A stretch of DNA of 64,000 nucleotides, taken from assembly GCA_033629205.1 (NCBI GenBank), contig CM066163.1, forward strand, positions 1,860,001 through 1,924,000. Reading direction: 5' to 3'. The DNA comes from Lithocarpus polystachyus (lineage: Eukaryota; Streptophyta; Magnoliopsida; Fagales; Fagaceae). The notes below the pieces were generated by a model. The model was not told the origin of the DNA. It made no database searches and worked only from the letters and a program-made list of their open reading frames with translations. The stretch's first letter is position 1. Each line of letters opens with the position of its first letter. The position numbers were made by a program, and so were the translations under genes. Positions 11,363 through 23,085 of the stretch are shown here, one piece after another.

Positions 11363-12591
11363 CATGGTTTTAAAAACCGGTTCGGTGAAAGAACCGGTCG
11401 AGGAGCTAATTACCAGTTTTTTGGTCAGACCGAGGTCCGACCGATGGTTGAACCGGTGACGTCATAAATAATTTAATTATTATTTATTTAAATTATATAA
11501 ATAATTAATAATTTTTTAATTATATATATATATATATATATATTAACAAGTGTGCGTGTGTCCGGCCTCTACAGGAGAGAAATTTCTAGAGTCTTTTTTT
11601 TTTTTTTGATCCCCTGAAAAGTCAAAACATTTACAAAACAAAGCAACAAATACCAGTTCAAAACAATATCAACAACAACAAACAACAAGTAACAACAACC
11701 AAATTGACCAATACTCTTTTGCTCTCTCTCTCTCTGAAATTCCAAGGTTTTGATTTTGAATCAAATTCACTCTGAGGGTTGGTGGGTTTGTTTTGTTTTT
11801 TTGATTTGAGAGAAACAGAGTAGGGAAAAAAAATAGTTCTTTTCGTCTATGATGAGTTCCAATACGGCATCGTCTAGCGCAGGAGTCGCTGGATCAGCTG
11901 ATTCTGCAGCTCCTAGAAGAAATTCCAAGAAACCCAAATGTAATTTCTTCTCAAATGTTGAGTTTTCACATGGGTTTTGCAGCTTTTGCTTGAGAGGTGA
12001 GAGTGTGAGAGTGAGCCGTGAGCTTGAGAGGTGAGAGTCAGACTCGTGAGAGGCGTGAGCTTGAGAGGTGAGACCGTGAGAGGCGTGCGTGAGAAGGAAA
12101 AAAGAAACAAAAAACCCAGCACTTCAAAGTTCAGATCAGACCCGTGAGGATGAGAAGGAAAAAAAATGTTGGAGAGGTGTGGGCATGGCGTGCATGATAT
12201 TCAGAGAGGCAGAGAGAGTGAGCTTGACTGCTTGAGTTGAGAGAGAGTGAGGCGGAGAAGGCGAGGTAGGGAGGCGAGAGCTTGAGATGTCAGATGAGGC
12301 CGGTGTGAGAGGCGTGAGAACTAAGGTGAGAGTGTGGGAGTGTTAGGACTTTAGTCCTTAGGGTTAGAATTTAGGCCAAAACAACGTAGTTTTAGGCTAG
12401 GAAAGGACAAAAAATGACCAACCGGTCAGTAATCGGTTCGATCATGCCGGTTTTCGGTTCTTCGGTTGAACCGGCCAGTTTGTACTATTTACTGGTTTTT
12501 AAGCTATTTTCGGTTTTTTACAATAACCAGACCGGATTGAAGGCCGGTTCCCGGTTGAACCAGCCGGTCCGATCCGGTTTTTAAAACCATG
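11363..12591 (+). mobile_element. hAT element with perfect TIRs (1.23 kb), probably non-autonomous
   Basis: Ends are CATGGTTTTAAAAACCGG and its exact complement, flanked by a perfect 8-bp target duplication GTATTCAT (11355-11362 and 12592-12599), which fits hAT. Sub-terminal regions at both ends are rich in AACCGG/CCGGTT motifs, likely transposase-binding repeats. Between 11600 and 11850 there is a CAACAACAA-rich, leader-like stretch ending in a short frame (11849-12034, MMSSNTASSSAGV...), which could be what is left of a transposase start, followed by a GAGCTTGAGAGGTGAGA minisatellite (about 11989-12110). No BED zinc finger, catalytic or dimerisation domain is present, so it cannot move itself. 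A 175-bp relative is at 35715-35889. Confidence 0.85.
11849..12034 (+). pseudogene. Possible remnant of a hAT transposase N-terminus
   Basis: A 61-residue Ser/Ala-rich frame (SSNTASSSAGVAGSADSAAP then RRNSKKPK) sits where a transposase would start inside the hAT element, after a leader-like region. Low-complexity Ser/Ala N-termini precede the BED finger in many plant hAT transposases, but no finger follows here; the frame runs into a GA-rich minisatellite. Could equally be chance. Confidence 0.3.
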
Positions 12592-13030
12592 GTATTCATG
12601 CATACAGCTTGGCTTTGCAATAATTCATGTCTGCCTACTAGCTTCAGCAAAACATTTTTAGTATTATTTTTTTCTGTCATTTTTCCCAACCCAAATTTTA
12701 AGGTGATATATTTTTTGAATTCATTATAGCTGGTTGGAAAACCAAATTTATTGAGAGATCAATGTAAGCTTTATATAATGAATTAATAACATAAATATTA
12801 AGTATTTGTAGAGTTTAGGTTAGGTTTTAGCAAATCCATGCAGATTACAAAAATATTCGACTTGTCCAACTCCTAAAGCTGAAGCATATAGCTATCGTTA
12901 GCATTTAGAGAAAAAAAAAAAAAAAACTGCAGTAGCATATATTTATATTGGAATAGTTTGTATTGGGCCTAGAAAAAGAAAGGGGCTGCGAAGTTTTGGT
13001 TGGGCTCATCCTTCTCAAATCCAAAGTGAA

Positions 13031-13069
13031 GCAAGTGACTTTTTTTTTTTTGAGGAGGTAGCAAGTGAC
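13031..13069 (-). mobile_element. Micro-insertion: poly(A)+9 nt with 9-bp TSD
   Basis: GCAAGTGAC occurs at 13031-13039 and 13061-13069 and flanks 21 bp consisting of 12 T followed by GAGGAGGTA (on the minus strand TACCTCCTC then poly(A)). This is the structure of a target-primed insertion reduced to a poly(A) tail and a few bases. See the finding on the whole class. Confidence 0.65.
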
Positions 13070-14177
13070 AGTTTTTTTTATTTATTTCCAATAAATGAAT
13101 GATGTTGTACAACAATAAAAAGTTAAAAAAGAAAAAGGAAAAAAAGAAAAAGAAGAAGATGAGATATTGCTTGCGCTAGAGGGAGTAGTTATTCACTCTA
13201 GGAACAACCCGAACAGTGAAGAGCAATTTTTCAAAATTTGCTTTCACACTAGTTGATTTGACCCATAGGCCACACCCGAAGTTGGGCCGACCAAGCATTG
13301 AAGGGCAAGGGCCCACGTAATTAAATAAATGTTATCCGCAATGCTGTCGTGCGGGGAAATTGTATTCCCTACAAAGATGCTTTCTACTTTCCACTTAAGT
13401 TCATTGGATGATGTACGTTCACACTACACACCATATATAGCATATGAGGGAGCTATTTTCTCAATTAAAATATATGAGTTTTAATAAACAATTTAATTAA
13501 ATTAAAAATTTTAAGGGGTCGGTTTAATGGTGAATTTCATGTTATTCAAGAGATTAAAGTCTCTTAGTTAAGAGAATAGACTACTCTAAGAATTTCTAAT
13601 TGCTCATAGTAATTACTTGATGTGTGTGGGATATGACACATAGGAGCCGACACCCAAATTATAAGAAAAAAAGTTAATTAAATTTAAAAAACAAAAGAGA
13701 GAAAGAATATGCATATTCTAGGGACTCTAGGTTAGACAGACTCAAATTGTCACCACTCACTATGCTTTTTAGCATACATTATTTGGAGATGAACATTTGG
13801 ATAGTTTTTTTGGATCCTTTTTCTTTGAATTATGCAACAGTACAATCAATAATGTAGTCTTTGTAATGACCTGAAAACATGCAACTTGGCATAATGGTGG
13901 CTATTCTTTCTTAGAGATGCTATTGGAATATAATGTGTTTAATACTTTGCACCTATGGGTTCATATATACTTTAAAGTTGGATTCATGTACTGCATAGCC
14001 TAAGCACCTCTTGAAAAGAATAGTGAGATTCTTGTATTTCTAAACCGACACCCGGAATCAGGAATTGCATCTTTATAGGAATTGCTGTATTTGCAGGCAA
14101 TCGAATTTGACAAAGAAAAAATTCTTTGATTTTTCAAACAGTAGCCATCCTCGCTTTTTACTACTTCACTTATGTTC

Positions 14178-14227
14178 ATCTCTTCAATTTGATTCTAGAA
14201 AAAAAAAAAAAAAAATCTCTTCAATTT
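14178..14227 (+). mobile_element. Micro-insertion: GATTCTAG + poly(A) with 13-bp TSD
   Basis: ATCTCTTCAATTT occurs at 14178-14190 and again at 14215-14227, flanking GATTCTAG plus a run of A (14191-14214). Perfect flanking repeats and a terminal poly(A) point to an RNA-derived insertion in plus orientation. Confidence 0.65.
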
Positions 14228-14490
14228 CTTCACGTTTCAAGACATATATACTACAAATAAAGTAACTTATACTACTTACGACATGACTATACAACTTTAC
14301 AATTTGACAAATTGGAAACTGATCAAAGCTCCGTTTTATTCAAATCTGCACATATACATTTAAGGTCCGTTTAGATACATTTTACTAATCGTTTATTTGT
14401 TGGAAGTACAATACAATATTAAAAAAAAAAAGGCAAAAATGATTTTACTAGAAAACCCACTAAAATAAGATGCCAAAAAACGCATACTTA

Positions 14491-15531
14491 GAGCATTCCC
14501 ATTAAGGTGAGTAAAATTTTTAGCATATACCACCTCAAAACCCAAAATTTTAGTTTTAAACAACTCATTTTATAATACACTCAACATCAAACATTCTATA
14601 TTTTTACCATTTCATTTAAATATTCTTTTTTATTATTTATTTATTCTTCAATTATATTTCTTTCTCTCTCTTCCTCTCTGTCACTCTCAACCTAGAAAAC
14701 TCGACCTTCTCAACGCAGCAAATCCATACCCACCCCATCCACAACCACTGGAAAAAAAAAACACCAACCACCCATACCCACCTATCTATTTAACAAATTC
14801 ACACTCTTCCATCTCAACCTAGCAAACCCATATCCATCCCAGCCACCACCACTAGAAAAAAAAAAAAAAACCTAGTAGATGCAGAAAAATCCACGGAGAT
14901 CCACAAAGATTCACCACAAAACCCAGAAAACAACAGCATCCACAAAACCCAAAATTGGTGACCGACGAAAACTCACAGATTCACCACAAAACCCAGAAAA
15001 ACAATAGCATCCACCACCAAAGATTCTAAGACAACACCACAAAACCCAAAATCGGACCAAATCTCAGCCACCACCGGAAATTTCAGAGAAGAAATCAAAC
15101 TGAATCTCAGCCACAATCCACCAAATCAAACCAACAACATCCATCAAATCGGAGCAAATCTCAGCCATGATCCACGATCCACCCCACCACGATCCATCAG
15201 TGAGAAGAATGAGGGAGAACCGGTGAGAAGAGAGGAAAAAAGAAAAAGAAAAAAAAAAGAGAGAGAAACTTGGGTGAGATGGTATGACAGAGGAGAAGTG
15301 AGAGAGGAGAGAGAAGAGACTTGGGAAGGAGACAAACATGGAAAAGAGAGAGAGAAAGAAATTAATAAAAAAATTATAATATTGTGCTACAGTGCGGTCT
15401 AAAAAATGAGAACGCACTCTAGCAGTATTGCAAAAATTTTAACATATATCATCTTTAATGGAGCAAGTTTTTGAATTATAAATGCTAAAAAAAGCATCTT
15501 TTAGCATATTAATTGCTTAATGAGAATGCTC
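14491..15531. mobile_element. Harbinger-like non-autonomous element B (1.04 kb)
   Basis: TIRs GAGCATTCCCATTAAGG and (complement of right end) GAGCATTCTCATTAAGC, flanked by TTA at 14488-14490 and 15532-15534. The interior repeats the layout of element A: CCA-rich left half with poly(A) runs (14700-15080), GAGA-rich tract (15230-15360), then the sub-terminal motif ATTGTGCTACAG...CTAGCAGTATTGCAAAA. Frames of 60-117 residues on the minus strand here are products of the low-complexity sequence. Confidence 0.75.
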
Positions 15532-15534
15532 TTA

Positions 15535-16175
15535 GCCTACAAGATTTTCGAAGTTATAGATTTAACTGGTTCCAGAATTTTTTTATTGCAAAAAGCATGT
15601 AATTAAGATCTAGTTTGTGATGGGCCATTGAAAGTGTTCGCTAACTGACGTTTGAAGCATGGCTGAAGCGTGCCTATGATATCCTACCATTTTTACGAAA
15701 CCTTTTCCTCTATTATATTTCATTATTATTTGCTTTGCTTTAATTTTTTTAATGCAAAAATTAAGACTTCGACATGCTAACGTGGAAAAGTAACCTAAGT
15801 CATGTTGTCATATCTACCACGCAAACATTTAAGGCTCTGACTTACTTTTGCACCAAATGAGACAAACTCAGAAAAGAAATCTTATTTTTATGCACTGGGC
15901 GTGCTAAGAAGTAAAGATCTATCTACATGTACAAACAACAGTATGACTTGGATAATGACAAAGACTAAAGGTGTGAAATGTGAATTGATGATTATGATCA
16001 CGACAACAGTGGTGACCTATGCAAGCAATTGGTGTGTCAGGAAATGGGCCAAATCTATGGATGCAAATAACAGAAATCAAAGAATAAAAAAGAAAAGAAA
16101 AGAAAAGATCATAGCACAAGCACACACACAAATGCACATATTTACCTGCTTCTACCAAATTAGGGTTACATTCAT
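15535..16175. other. Intergenic, no gene recognised
   Basis: Frames of 90-120 residues overlap on opposite strands around 15901-16263 but neither shows a domain, and the plus frame ends in a poly(T)-encoded Phe run. Treated as non-coding. Confidence 0.4.
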
Positions 16176-17400
16176 GCACGGGCGACGCCACCTTATGGCC
16201 AGCGTGTTCCCAGGAGCACCCTGGTCTGTAATTTTTTTTTTTTTTTTTTACATAGTAATTTAAAATTTTATATTTATTTATCTTAAAAAGAAATTTTTGG
16301 AAACACCCTGAATTTTTTTAATGTCAATAAAATTAAATTTTGGTTCATAATTTGAGCAACTTAACAATATATTAGGATCTTTTAAGAAAAAAGAACAACA
16401 TATTTTTATATTTTTTTTAAACCTATTGCTTTACTTTTTAGTTTTTGCTTTAAGTAAAAGGCTATGACCCGTAAAAAATAATAACTGGCCTCCAATTCTT
16501 TCTAGAATCTTTACTTAGTCCAATAGATAACTCAAAATTCCCAAATAAAATACTAGTTAGCTCTCCCAATTGTTCAAATAATTTGTTGTCAATCCAAATA
16601 CCCAATAGACAATAATCCACACCCTCAAAATACCGTCTTTTACCACTCATTTTCAAACAAAAATTTACTTTTTTTTTCATCATTCTCAATCTCAAGAAGC
16701 CACCTACGAGATTCTCAAAGAAAATAAAAGTAATCCCTACTATTTTTCTTCTGCTGATACAAGCCAACACTGCCTCATATTTCTTTACTATCATTGTTGA
16801 TAGCTCTAAACACATTAACTCTCTTCTCAACAAGGGTAGAAATGAAATAAACTCATTTTATCTATATATAAAAAAAAAAAACTATCCATATTTGTTTTCA
16901 GTTTCAGCTTCTTCTTATGTCTCAGTATTTTAGGCTTGTTTGTTTCTTCAACATCATATGGGCATTTAGATTTATGCTTTTTATATATATGATAATGGTC
17001 ATTTAGTTTTATGAATATGCTTTGTTTATTAAGTTGTTCAATTTGTTGTATTGCTATATGATAATATATTATATTTCTTTCCATATCATAATTTTTTTTT
17101 CTAATTTGAAATTAGGAGCTGAATAATTCATTAAAAATAAGAAAATTTTCAATATTATGGATAATAATGGGTTGATGGTGCTTAAAATAATAGTATACAA
17201 ATTTTTGTATATGTGTGATGGAGTAGCCACTGATGTGTATGGTAAAATAAACTGCCTTTTGTACTTCCATTAATATTTAAGAATATGATAATATATCAAA
17301 GTTGATAATTTTTTATTTATAAATTTATGAATTATGATTTTTCTATCAATATTACAATTTGGCCCTCCCAAGTATTTCTGGCTACGCCCTTGCCCTGTTC
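16176..17400. mobile_element. Decayed DNA transposon remnant (hAT-like ends)
   Basis: Left boundary region reads GCACGGGCGACGCCACC... then GAGCACCCTGG. Right boundary region reads TTTCTGGCTACGCCCTTGCC, whose complement GGCAAGGGCGTAGCCAGAAA resembles the CAGGGGCGGAGCCAGG hAT-type end. The interior is AT-rich and contains frames on the minus strand (16462-16833, 16827-17084) without recognisable domains. No clear target duplication was found, so borders are approximate. Confidence 0.4.
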
Positions 17401-17744
17401 AGCAGCACTAACAACAATCACAAGTGAACTCCACAAGCTTTATGTTGTAAAATTTTATGCATTTGCGTATCTTTTAATTGTTGTTGTTGTTGTTGTTATT
17501 GTTGTCATCGTCATCGTCATCAATATATAAAATTTTCTTTTTATTAGATTGTGTAATTTATGCTTCTTGAGGAACACCCTGAAAAAAATTTCTGAAGTTG
17601 TCATTGCATTCATGGGATTGCTGCGATTTTATTATGACGACTAAGTCTAGAGTTTTGTATTCGGACAAAACCGTAGTAGTTTATAATCACTTCCAAACTA
17701 AGATTTCGTTTTGTTAAAATATAAGGAACACCAACACATTGCTA

Positions 17745-17830
17745 ATAAAAAAAAGTGATTTGAACTCAAGACACTTCACATAATAAAATTTTGTTAGCCA
17801 AATGTCCCAACCACTAGGCCATTAATCACG
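17745..17830 (-). repeat. SINE-like fragment with tRNA-type boxes
   Basis: On the minus strand TGGCCTAGTGGTTGGGACAT (A-box-like) is followed about 50 bp later by CTTGAGTTCAAATCAC (B-box-like). Resembles the tRNA-derived head of plant SINEs but is diverged, and no target duplication is evident. Confidence 0.4.
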
Positions 17831-17840
17831 TTGGTTATTT

Positions 17841-17871
17841 AGTATATATATATATATATATATATATATAC
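17841..17871. repeat. (TA)n microsatellite
   Basis: About 15 TA units. Similar (TA)n tracts occur at about 11521-11542, 21716-21741, 23379-23403, 24857-24877, 30391-30421, 47146-47165, 47311-47330 and 50647-50670. Confidence 0.85.
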
Positions 17872-19960
17872 TATTTTATTATTTGGGTTACATACTTGTG
17901 AAAAATTATAATAAAAGATAAAAGGCATTTATTCTGAGAAATAATACAATACACTTTAAAGTGTATTTAAATGCCAAAAAAAAAAAAAAATACCTTCAAT
18001 AATTGTACTAACAGTACCAATTTTGTTTACGACCCTAGATCTTGGAGAACTGAAATACCCGAACCCCAACGTAGCCAGCAATAATATAGTAGATCAGAAT
18101 CATCTTACTTCACATACATCCTATCATGGTGCCATCAATTAAGTACTCCCCCAGAAAGTCCGCTAAGCATATCTAGTGAATGAGGTGCTAACTTGGGGCA
18201 ACAATCTTATTATAAAGAACTTTTCAAAAAAAGAAGAAGTGATTATAAAGAGAAAAAGGAAACTCTCTGCAGATTATTCAATAATTAGCAAAACATGTCA
18301 AAATTACTCATCAATCACGCTTGATTATCACTTCCCTAGCTCATTCGCTCGCCACAATATTTATTTCCATTATTTCTTTCACACTTTCTTTTAAGCATTA
18401 AGTTGCCGGTGACAAAACTGTATTTTCCTTGAATTTCAATATAAAAAGGGTTCGGTTAATGTATGCAGTATATATTAACAAATTCGTTTTAACTTTTTCA
18501 ATTTCAGATTTTTTTTTTAAATAGTATATTATTGTATATCCTAAGACATACATTAATAAAATCCTATTAAATAAGGGGTCAAAATAGAAAATTATATAAT
18601 TTCTTTTCTTTTCTATATAAAATTTTTTAAAAAATTTCCCATAGTAAATGATAAACTAGATGTTCATGTCACTGACATGTTTAATTTTATATCCGTTTTA
18701 TAACTCAATCAGTGGTGACTTTTGTCACTTTTGTGTTTTTAATTTGTTAGGAGATATAATGACATCTATATTAAATTAATGGGTAGGAAAATCTCTTGGG
18801 AATTGGGATTGTTAAGCACCCTCAACACCCTGCAGGTGTAAATGGTCCCCGTTTGGGTAGGCACCTGAGCTTATAACTTATAAGAGAATGATATGACAAG
18901 CTTATAATGAAAAATGAAAATCAAAAGAAAAAAAAAAAACAATAAGGAGGGAAAGTTAATGTATGCTACATTAGTTTAAGAATTATTTTTTAAAATTTTT
19001 TATGAAAAAGAAGAAAGTAATTGAAATTTTTTTTTTATAATTTTTTATATTTCTCATAAAAATTATATTAATACTTTCTTAAAATTGTTCACTAACAAAT
19101 ACGTTGAATGTACTTATTAACTAGACACTAAGAAATGAATAGATAGATTGAAAGAGACATAACATTAGGCCCAACCGCCCAAGAGCTAGCTCGCAATGAA
19201 GGAATGGATATTTAATGCGAATTGAAAATGAGTAGATGGGCATCAGGCACCAGCCACATACTCTCTTAATTTATTTCTTTTAATCTTAAAAAAAAAAAAG
19301 ATTTTGTACATAACATTATCCGAAATTTTGATTATTATTGTTGTTAAGGTCACGAGAATTTAGACAATGGCCTCGGAGCAATTTCCAGTGAGTTGCGTCC
19401 CAGCTGCTGTACAAATTTCGTCTTCACCAAAAGCCAAAAAAGCTTGTCTTATAAACCAACTTCGATTATAAAGAACATTCACTATATATTAGTTTATTGC
19501 TTTCATGATTGTATTTTTGACTACCAAAAGCTTTCGTATCACGGTAAGATAAAATCTAGAGAGATGGTTGGGGTGATCACCTAATCAAATTCTCTTTGCC
19601 TACTTTTTTTTTAATACAAAAAAATAAAATAAAATGCACTAATTTATGGTAAGAAGAATCCACTTACAATTTATTTGTGGCAAGAAACCCTTATCATCAT
19701 TTTTTTATTATCTTTTATTCTTATAAAATAAGTTTAAAATTGGATATTTGGATCCAAATTCTCCTTAATTGAAGAATTATATTATATCACTAAACTATAA
19801 GACTTTTGATGAATTATAACCATACTTAATAAGCTTATGGATTAATTATTAAGTGTTCTTAGTGCATTATAAATGCATACTTCCTGTTCTCACATAAATA
19901 ATAAGACTCACAATAAATTTAATTATTAGAACTCACTATTATGTAATGAGGAGAAACCAA
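17872..19960. other. Intergenic AT-rich DNA, no gene
   Basis: Only MITE fragments and short unsupported reading frames (for example 18176-18394 and 19393-19584) are present. Confidence 0.45.
18448..19132. repeat. Two copies of the TTAATGTATG...CATTAA MITE family
   Basis: First copy about 18448-18570: GGGTTCGGTTAATGTATGC to CCTAAGACATACATTAATAAAATCC. Second about 18955-19132: GTTAATGTATGCTACATTAG to GAATGTACTTATTAACTAGAC. Same inverted-end motif as the element at 1128-1286. No coding sequence. Confidence 0.45.
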
Positions 19961-20615
19961 GGGTAGAGGGAGGGGGGAGGGGGGGGTCTAGTGCCCCCCT
20001 GAATTTCCAAAAATTTCTCTAATAATACTACTATATTGTACAAAAATGTCTTATTTGCCCTCACTACACAAAAGGAAATTTTTTTTTTTTGTCTTTTTTT
20101 AATTCCCACAGCTTCTCTTACACATAAGTGGACCTACACTCCAACAACTCTTATATTAAAATAATGGTAGAAATGAAAAGGGATGTTTTATATCCATTGT
20201 TTTACTCGTTATTAACCTTGTCATTGATCTTACCAGTTGCAACAACTATTGTTGAAAGAATTTTTTAACAATGAATATAATTAATAATTGATTACACAAT
20301 CGAATAAGATATCAATGGATAAATGATTGCTTAGTCACATATATTGATAAAGACATATTTAAGACTATTGAGTGTGAAGAAATAATGCAATGGTTTCAAA
20401 ATATAAAAAAAATCGTCGACGGCAATTAAATAAATTAAACTAGGTGTGAAAAAATAATTTAAATTTTACATTTTATGTTAGATTGTGTATGAGAATTACA
20501 TTAGCATATAGTTGGTTATTTACTTTATTATTAATATTTTTAGATTAACTTTTTACTTTTAATTTTGTCTTTTTAATCTCACTCCTGTCCCAAATTTCTG
20601 GCTCCATCACTGGGA
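19960..20615 (+). mobile_element. hAT transposon remnant with dimerisation-domain fragment
   Basis: Left part GGGGGGGTCTAGTGCCCCCC and right part CCAAATTTCTGGCTCCATCACTGG are typical hAT-type ends; the complement of the latter is CCAGTGATGGAGCCAGAAAT. Between them lies the broken transposase C-terminus annotated at 20185-20429. Left border and target duplication are not resolved. Confidence 0.55.
20185..20429 (+). pseudogene. hAT transposase C-terminal dimerisation domain, broken
   Basis: Translating through one frameshift near 20266 and one in-frame stop gives YPLFYSLLTLSLILPVATTI-VERIF, then MNIINN-stop-LHNRIRYQWINDCLVTYIDKD, ending IECEEIMQWFQNIKK. The LPVATTIVER(I/A)F and WINDCLVTYI blocks are hallmarks of the hAT C-terminal dimerisation region found in plant TTF-type zinc-finger transposases. 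Only this tail remains; it is a dead fragment. Confidence 0.75.
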
Positions 20616-21710
20616 AGAACGAGCATTTATTGAATGATCTATTATTATTCGCAATTAGTATTCTTTTGTAAAGCACAACAAACACGGTACGTAGGAAGTA
20701 GATTTTGTAATTAATATGAGCATAAATATGATTTGAAACGCTAGAGAAAGTCATTAAGTTCAACCTAACATGATTTGCAAATTGCAAGGGAATGTGCAAG
20801 GACGCGCTAATTTCAATGGTTGTTAGCATAGGATTTTCCCTACATACGTAACAGTCTCACTGCATGTTGTCATGACCCATGCTGCGTACAATGTTTTAGT
20901 ATTTCATATTTCAGTCTAAGATTTCAACAACATTGCTTGAAAGAAACAAAGATATATATACAAGAGAGTTAATGCATGTTGACGGTTTGAATTAGCTAGT
21001 GTATCTACTCTCCTCTAGTTCTTAGGTCTTTTATCCTTATACACTATATATACGTGTATGTGGATCCCACAACAACAAATTTAGAGTCACAATTTTTTTT
21101 TTTTTTTTTCATAAGTGTTACGGTGGTGAATTTTAAATGATAAACAATAAAATAGAATTAGTAATGAGTCCAAACAAAAATCAATAATAACAATCCAACA
21201 ACTCAGCAAACACTGTATATATAAGATGCATGAAATACTTTTTCGTATAGAAGTCACACGGTCACACACCTCCAAACAAACTAACGCATCAACAATTACA
21301 TCCAAGCAAGGTAGGAACCTTCGGATGATTAAACCCACCTCTAAGAAAGGTGCTTCAACCAACAACTTTTGCCGAAAGGTAGTGCAAACTAGGTTGAGTA
21401 AAAGGTTATTTCCCAAAAATATCCTCATCATTTATTAATTTTACAGGTGCCTTAATTACCTAACTGATTATGGTACGGTTTGCACTTTCCACACACATTA
21501 GTCCTTGTTTTTCACACTTTTTAACCCTGCTGGATAACAAAAACTGTTCACTAATATAAATGAATCAAAATCATTGACTAATATTTTTCCAGCTAGTATA
21601 AAAAAAGAAGAATCCCTTCATAGAATTTTTTTAAAACAATTATAAAAACGTACAGAAAAGAAAGAAGGGGATCGTCTTTGAGACTGAATTAACTAATTCT
21701 TACACCACAG

Positions 21711-21747
<37 letters not shown>

Positions 21748-21856
21748 GTCTCTACAAATTAATTAATAAGCCAATTCTTCCTATATATATATATGACACA
21801 GAACAGAAGCCCCGAACAAAAACATCGGTGTTCTGGCCTTCTTAACTTAATTGCCT
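20616..21856. other. HD-Zip 3' flank, no other gene
   Basis: AT-rich DNA with overlapping unsupported frames on both strands near 21087-21438. The part from about 21700 to 21856 is likely the 3' UTR of the minus-strand HD-Zip gene and includes a (TA)n tract. Confidence 0.45.
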
Positions 21857-23032
21857 CTAGCAAGCTGCAGATGGATGTGTGAAGGGATTAAAGAAGTGAG
21901 GCTTTGATGGTCCAATTGAGAAAGGACTTGTAGAAGAGCCATCACCACCATTGCAAATCCTTTCACAAGAGGGACACATAGTGAGAGTGGCTGCAGGAAG
22001 CTGCATATAAAAGGGCGCAGCTAGTTTCAATGACTTAAGCTCTTGGAGCTCTTTCTGTAGCCTCTTGTTCTCATCTGTTAGTCTTTCACAGCATTTCTTC
22101 AATAATTCACAATCTACTTCAGTTTGCTTCAGCTTAGTCCTATACATATACAAGGAAAAATGAATAAAAACTTATTCATGCAATCATAAAAAATAAATAA
22201 ATAAAATAGAAATGGACCGTATCCATTTGAAATGGATCAATTTCATGGTTTAGGTTAATTACCTGGCTCTCCGATTCTGGAACCACACTTCTACTTGCCG
22301 CGGCCGTAGATTCAACTTGTGTGCCAAGTCTTGTTTTTGCTTCTGATAATTCCAAAGCACAAAAATAAAAATAAAAATAAAAAAGAGAAACAAATTTATC
22401 AGTCTTAAAAAAGAAACTACAATAAATTAAAAACACTGATAATGATTATAATTTATATAGCACAAGAACATGGATGCTACTATACATAGAGATAAATGGA
22501 ATACAAAGATAAAGAAAGATGAAATAATTACAGGATTGAGAGTAGCATGTTCTTTAAAGTTGTCTTCTAAGATAGCCGATTGTTCTTTGGTGAGTCTAAG
22601 TTTCTTCCTTGGACTAGCTTCCTCATCTTCATCGCTTACCCTTGAAGAAACTCTCTCTACCTCAACCTCTTCTTCACCACCAGACAATTCTCTCTCCCTC
22701 TTGATGCTAGATGAATTAGAAAAAGATGATACTGCACTAAGAGAAGATGCCTGTTTATTAGGCAAATAATCCACAGAATCACCACCTAGTACTGCTTTTC
22801 CAGCTTCTTTCTTTGTCGTAGCCAATTGGTATGTGTAAGAAGTCTCATCTGATGGGCCTAACGTAAGAGAAGGGAAAAGGTGGTCATACTTTAGAGAAAA
22901 CTTCTCCTTCTTCCTCTTCTTTTTCTTCTTTTCTTGATGATGATCAGGCTGCAAGTGATCGTGATTTTCTTGCTTGTCATGGGAGCCTAGTGCAAGAGCA
23001 AGGCCTGCGTTACAAACATCATCGAGACCCAT
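21857..23032 (-). CDS. HAT22: HD-Zip class II transcription factor, HAT22/HAT9 type
   Basis: Three exons on the minus strand: 23032-22532, 22342-22263 and 22139-21857 (stop TAG at 21859-21857), 864 nt, 287 residues. Introns are 189 and 123 bp with GT-AG borders. The start MGLDDVCNAGLALALG matches the HAT22/HAT9 N-terminus. Residues about 141-200 form the homeodomain (KKLRLTKEQSA...VEVWFQNRRAR); a leucine zipper follows directly (about 201-236, with heptad leucines in LKQTEVDCELLKK and LQKELQELK); the class II redox motif CPSCE is at about 249-253; the end NPFTHPSAAC is family-typical. Class II factors bind pseudopalindromic AATNATT sites as dimers and are mostly repressors in shade and hormone responses; Arabidopsis HAT22 (ABIG1) is linked to ABA growth arrest. 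A Lys-rich stretch near residues 35-45 is unusual. All expected domains are intact. Confidence 0.95.
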
Positions 23033-23077
23033 GTTGTAATTAGAAAGCCTTATTATTGTTGAAGTAGAAAGAGCACG

Positions 23078-23085
23078 TATATATG
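23078..23085 (-). promoter_or_regulatory. Possible TATA element of the HD-Zip gene
   Basis: On the minus strand CATATATAC lies about 45-55 bp upstream of the ATG at 23032, a plausible TATA box for a short leader. Weak evidence because AT-rich motifs are frequent here. Confidence 0.3.

Larger units (their letters stand above)
12600..14490. other. Intergenic AT-rich DNA, no gene
   Basis: Apart from the two micro-insertions (13031-13069, 14178-14227) and poly(A/T) runs, nothing recognisable. Reading frames are short and unsupported. Confidence 0.5.

Noticed and set aside
15064..15417. 117-residue Ser/Phe-rich frame on the minus strand
   Set aside because: Lies inside Harbinger-like element B and is built from GAGA and CCA tracts.
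16462..17084. Two adjacent minus-strand frames that might be exons
   Set aside because: No recognisable domain or consistent splice borders; located in a decayed transposon.
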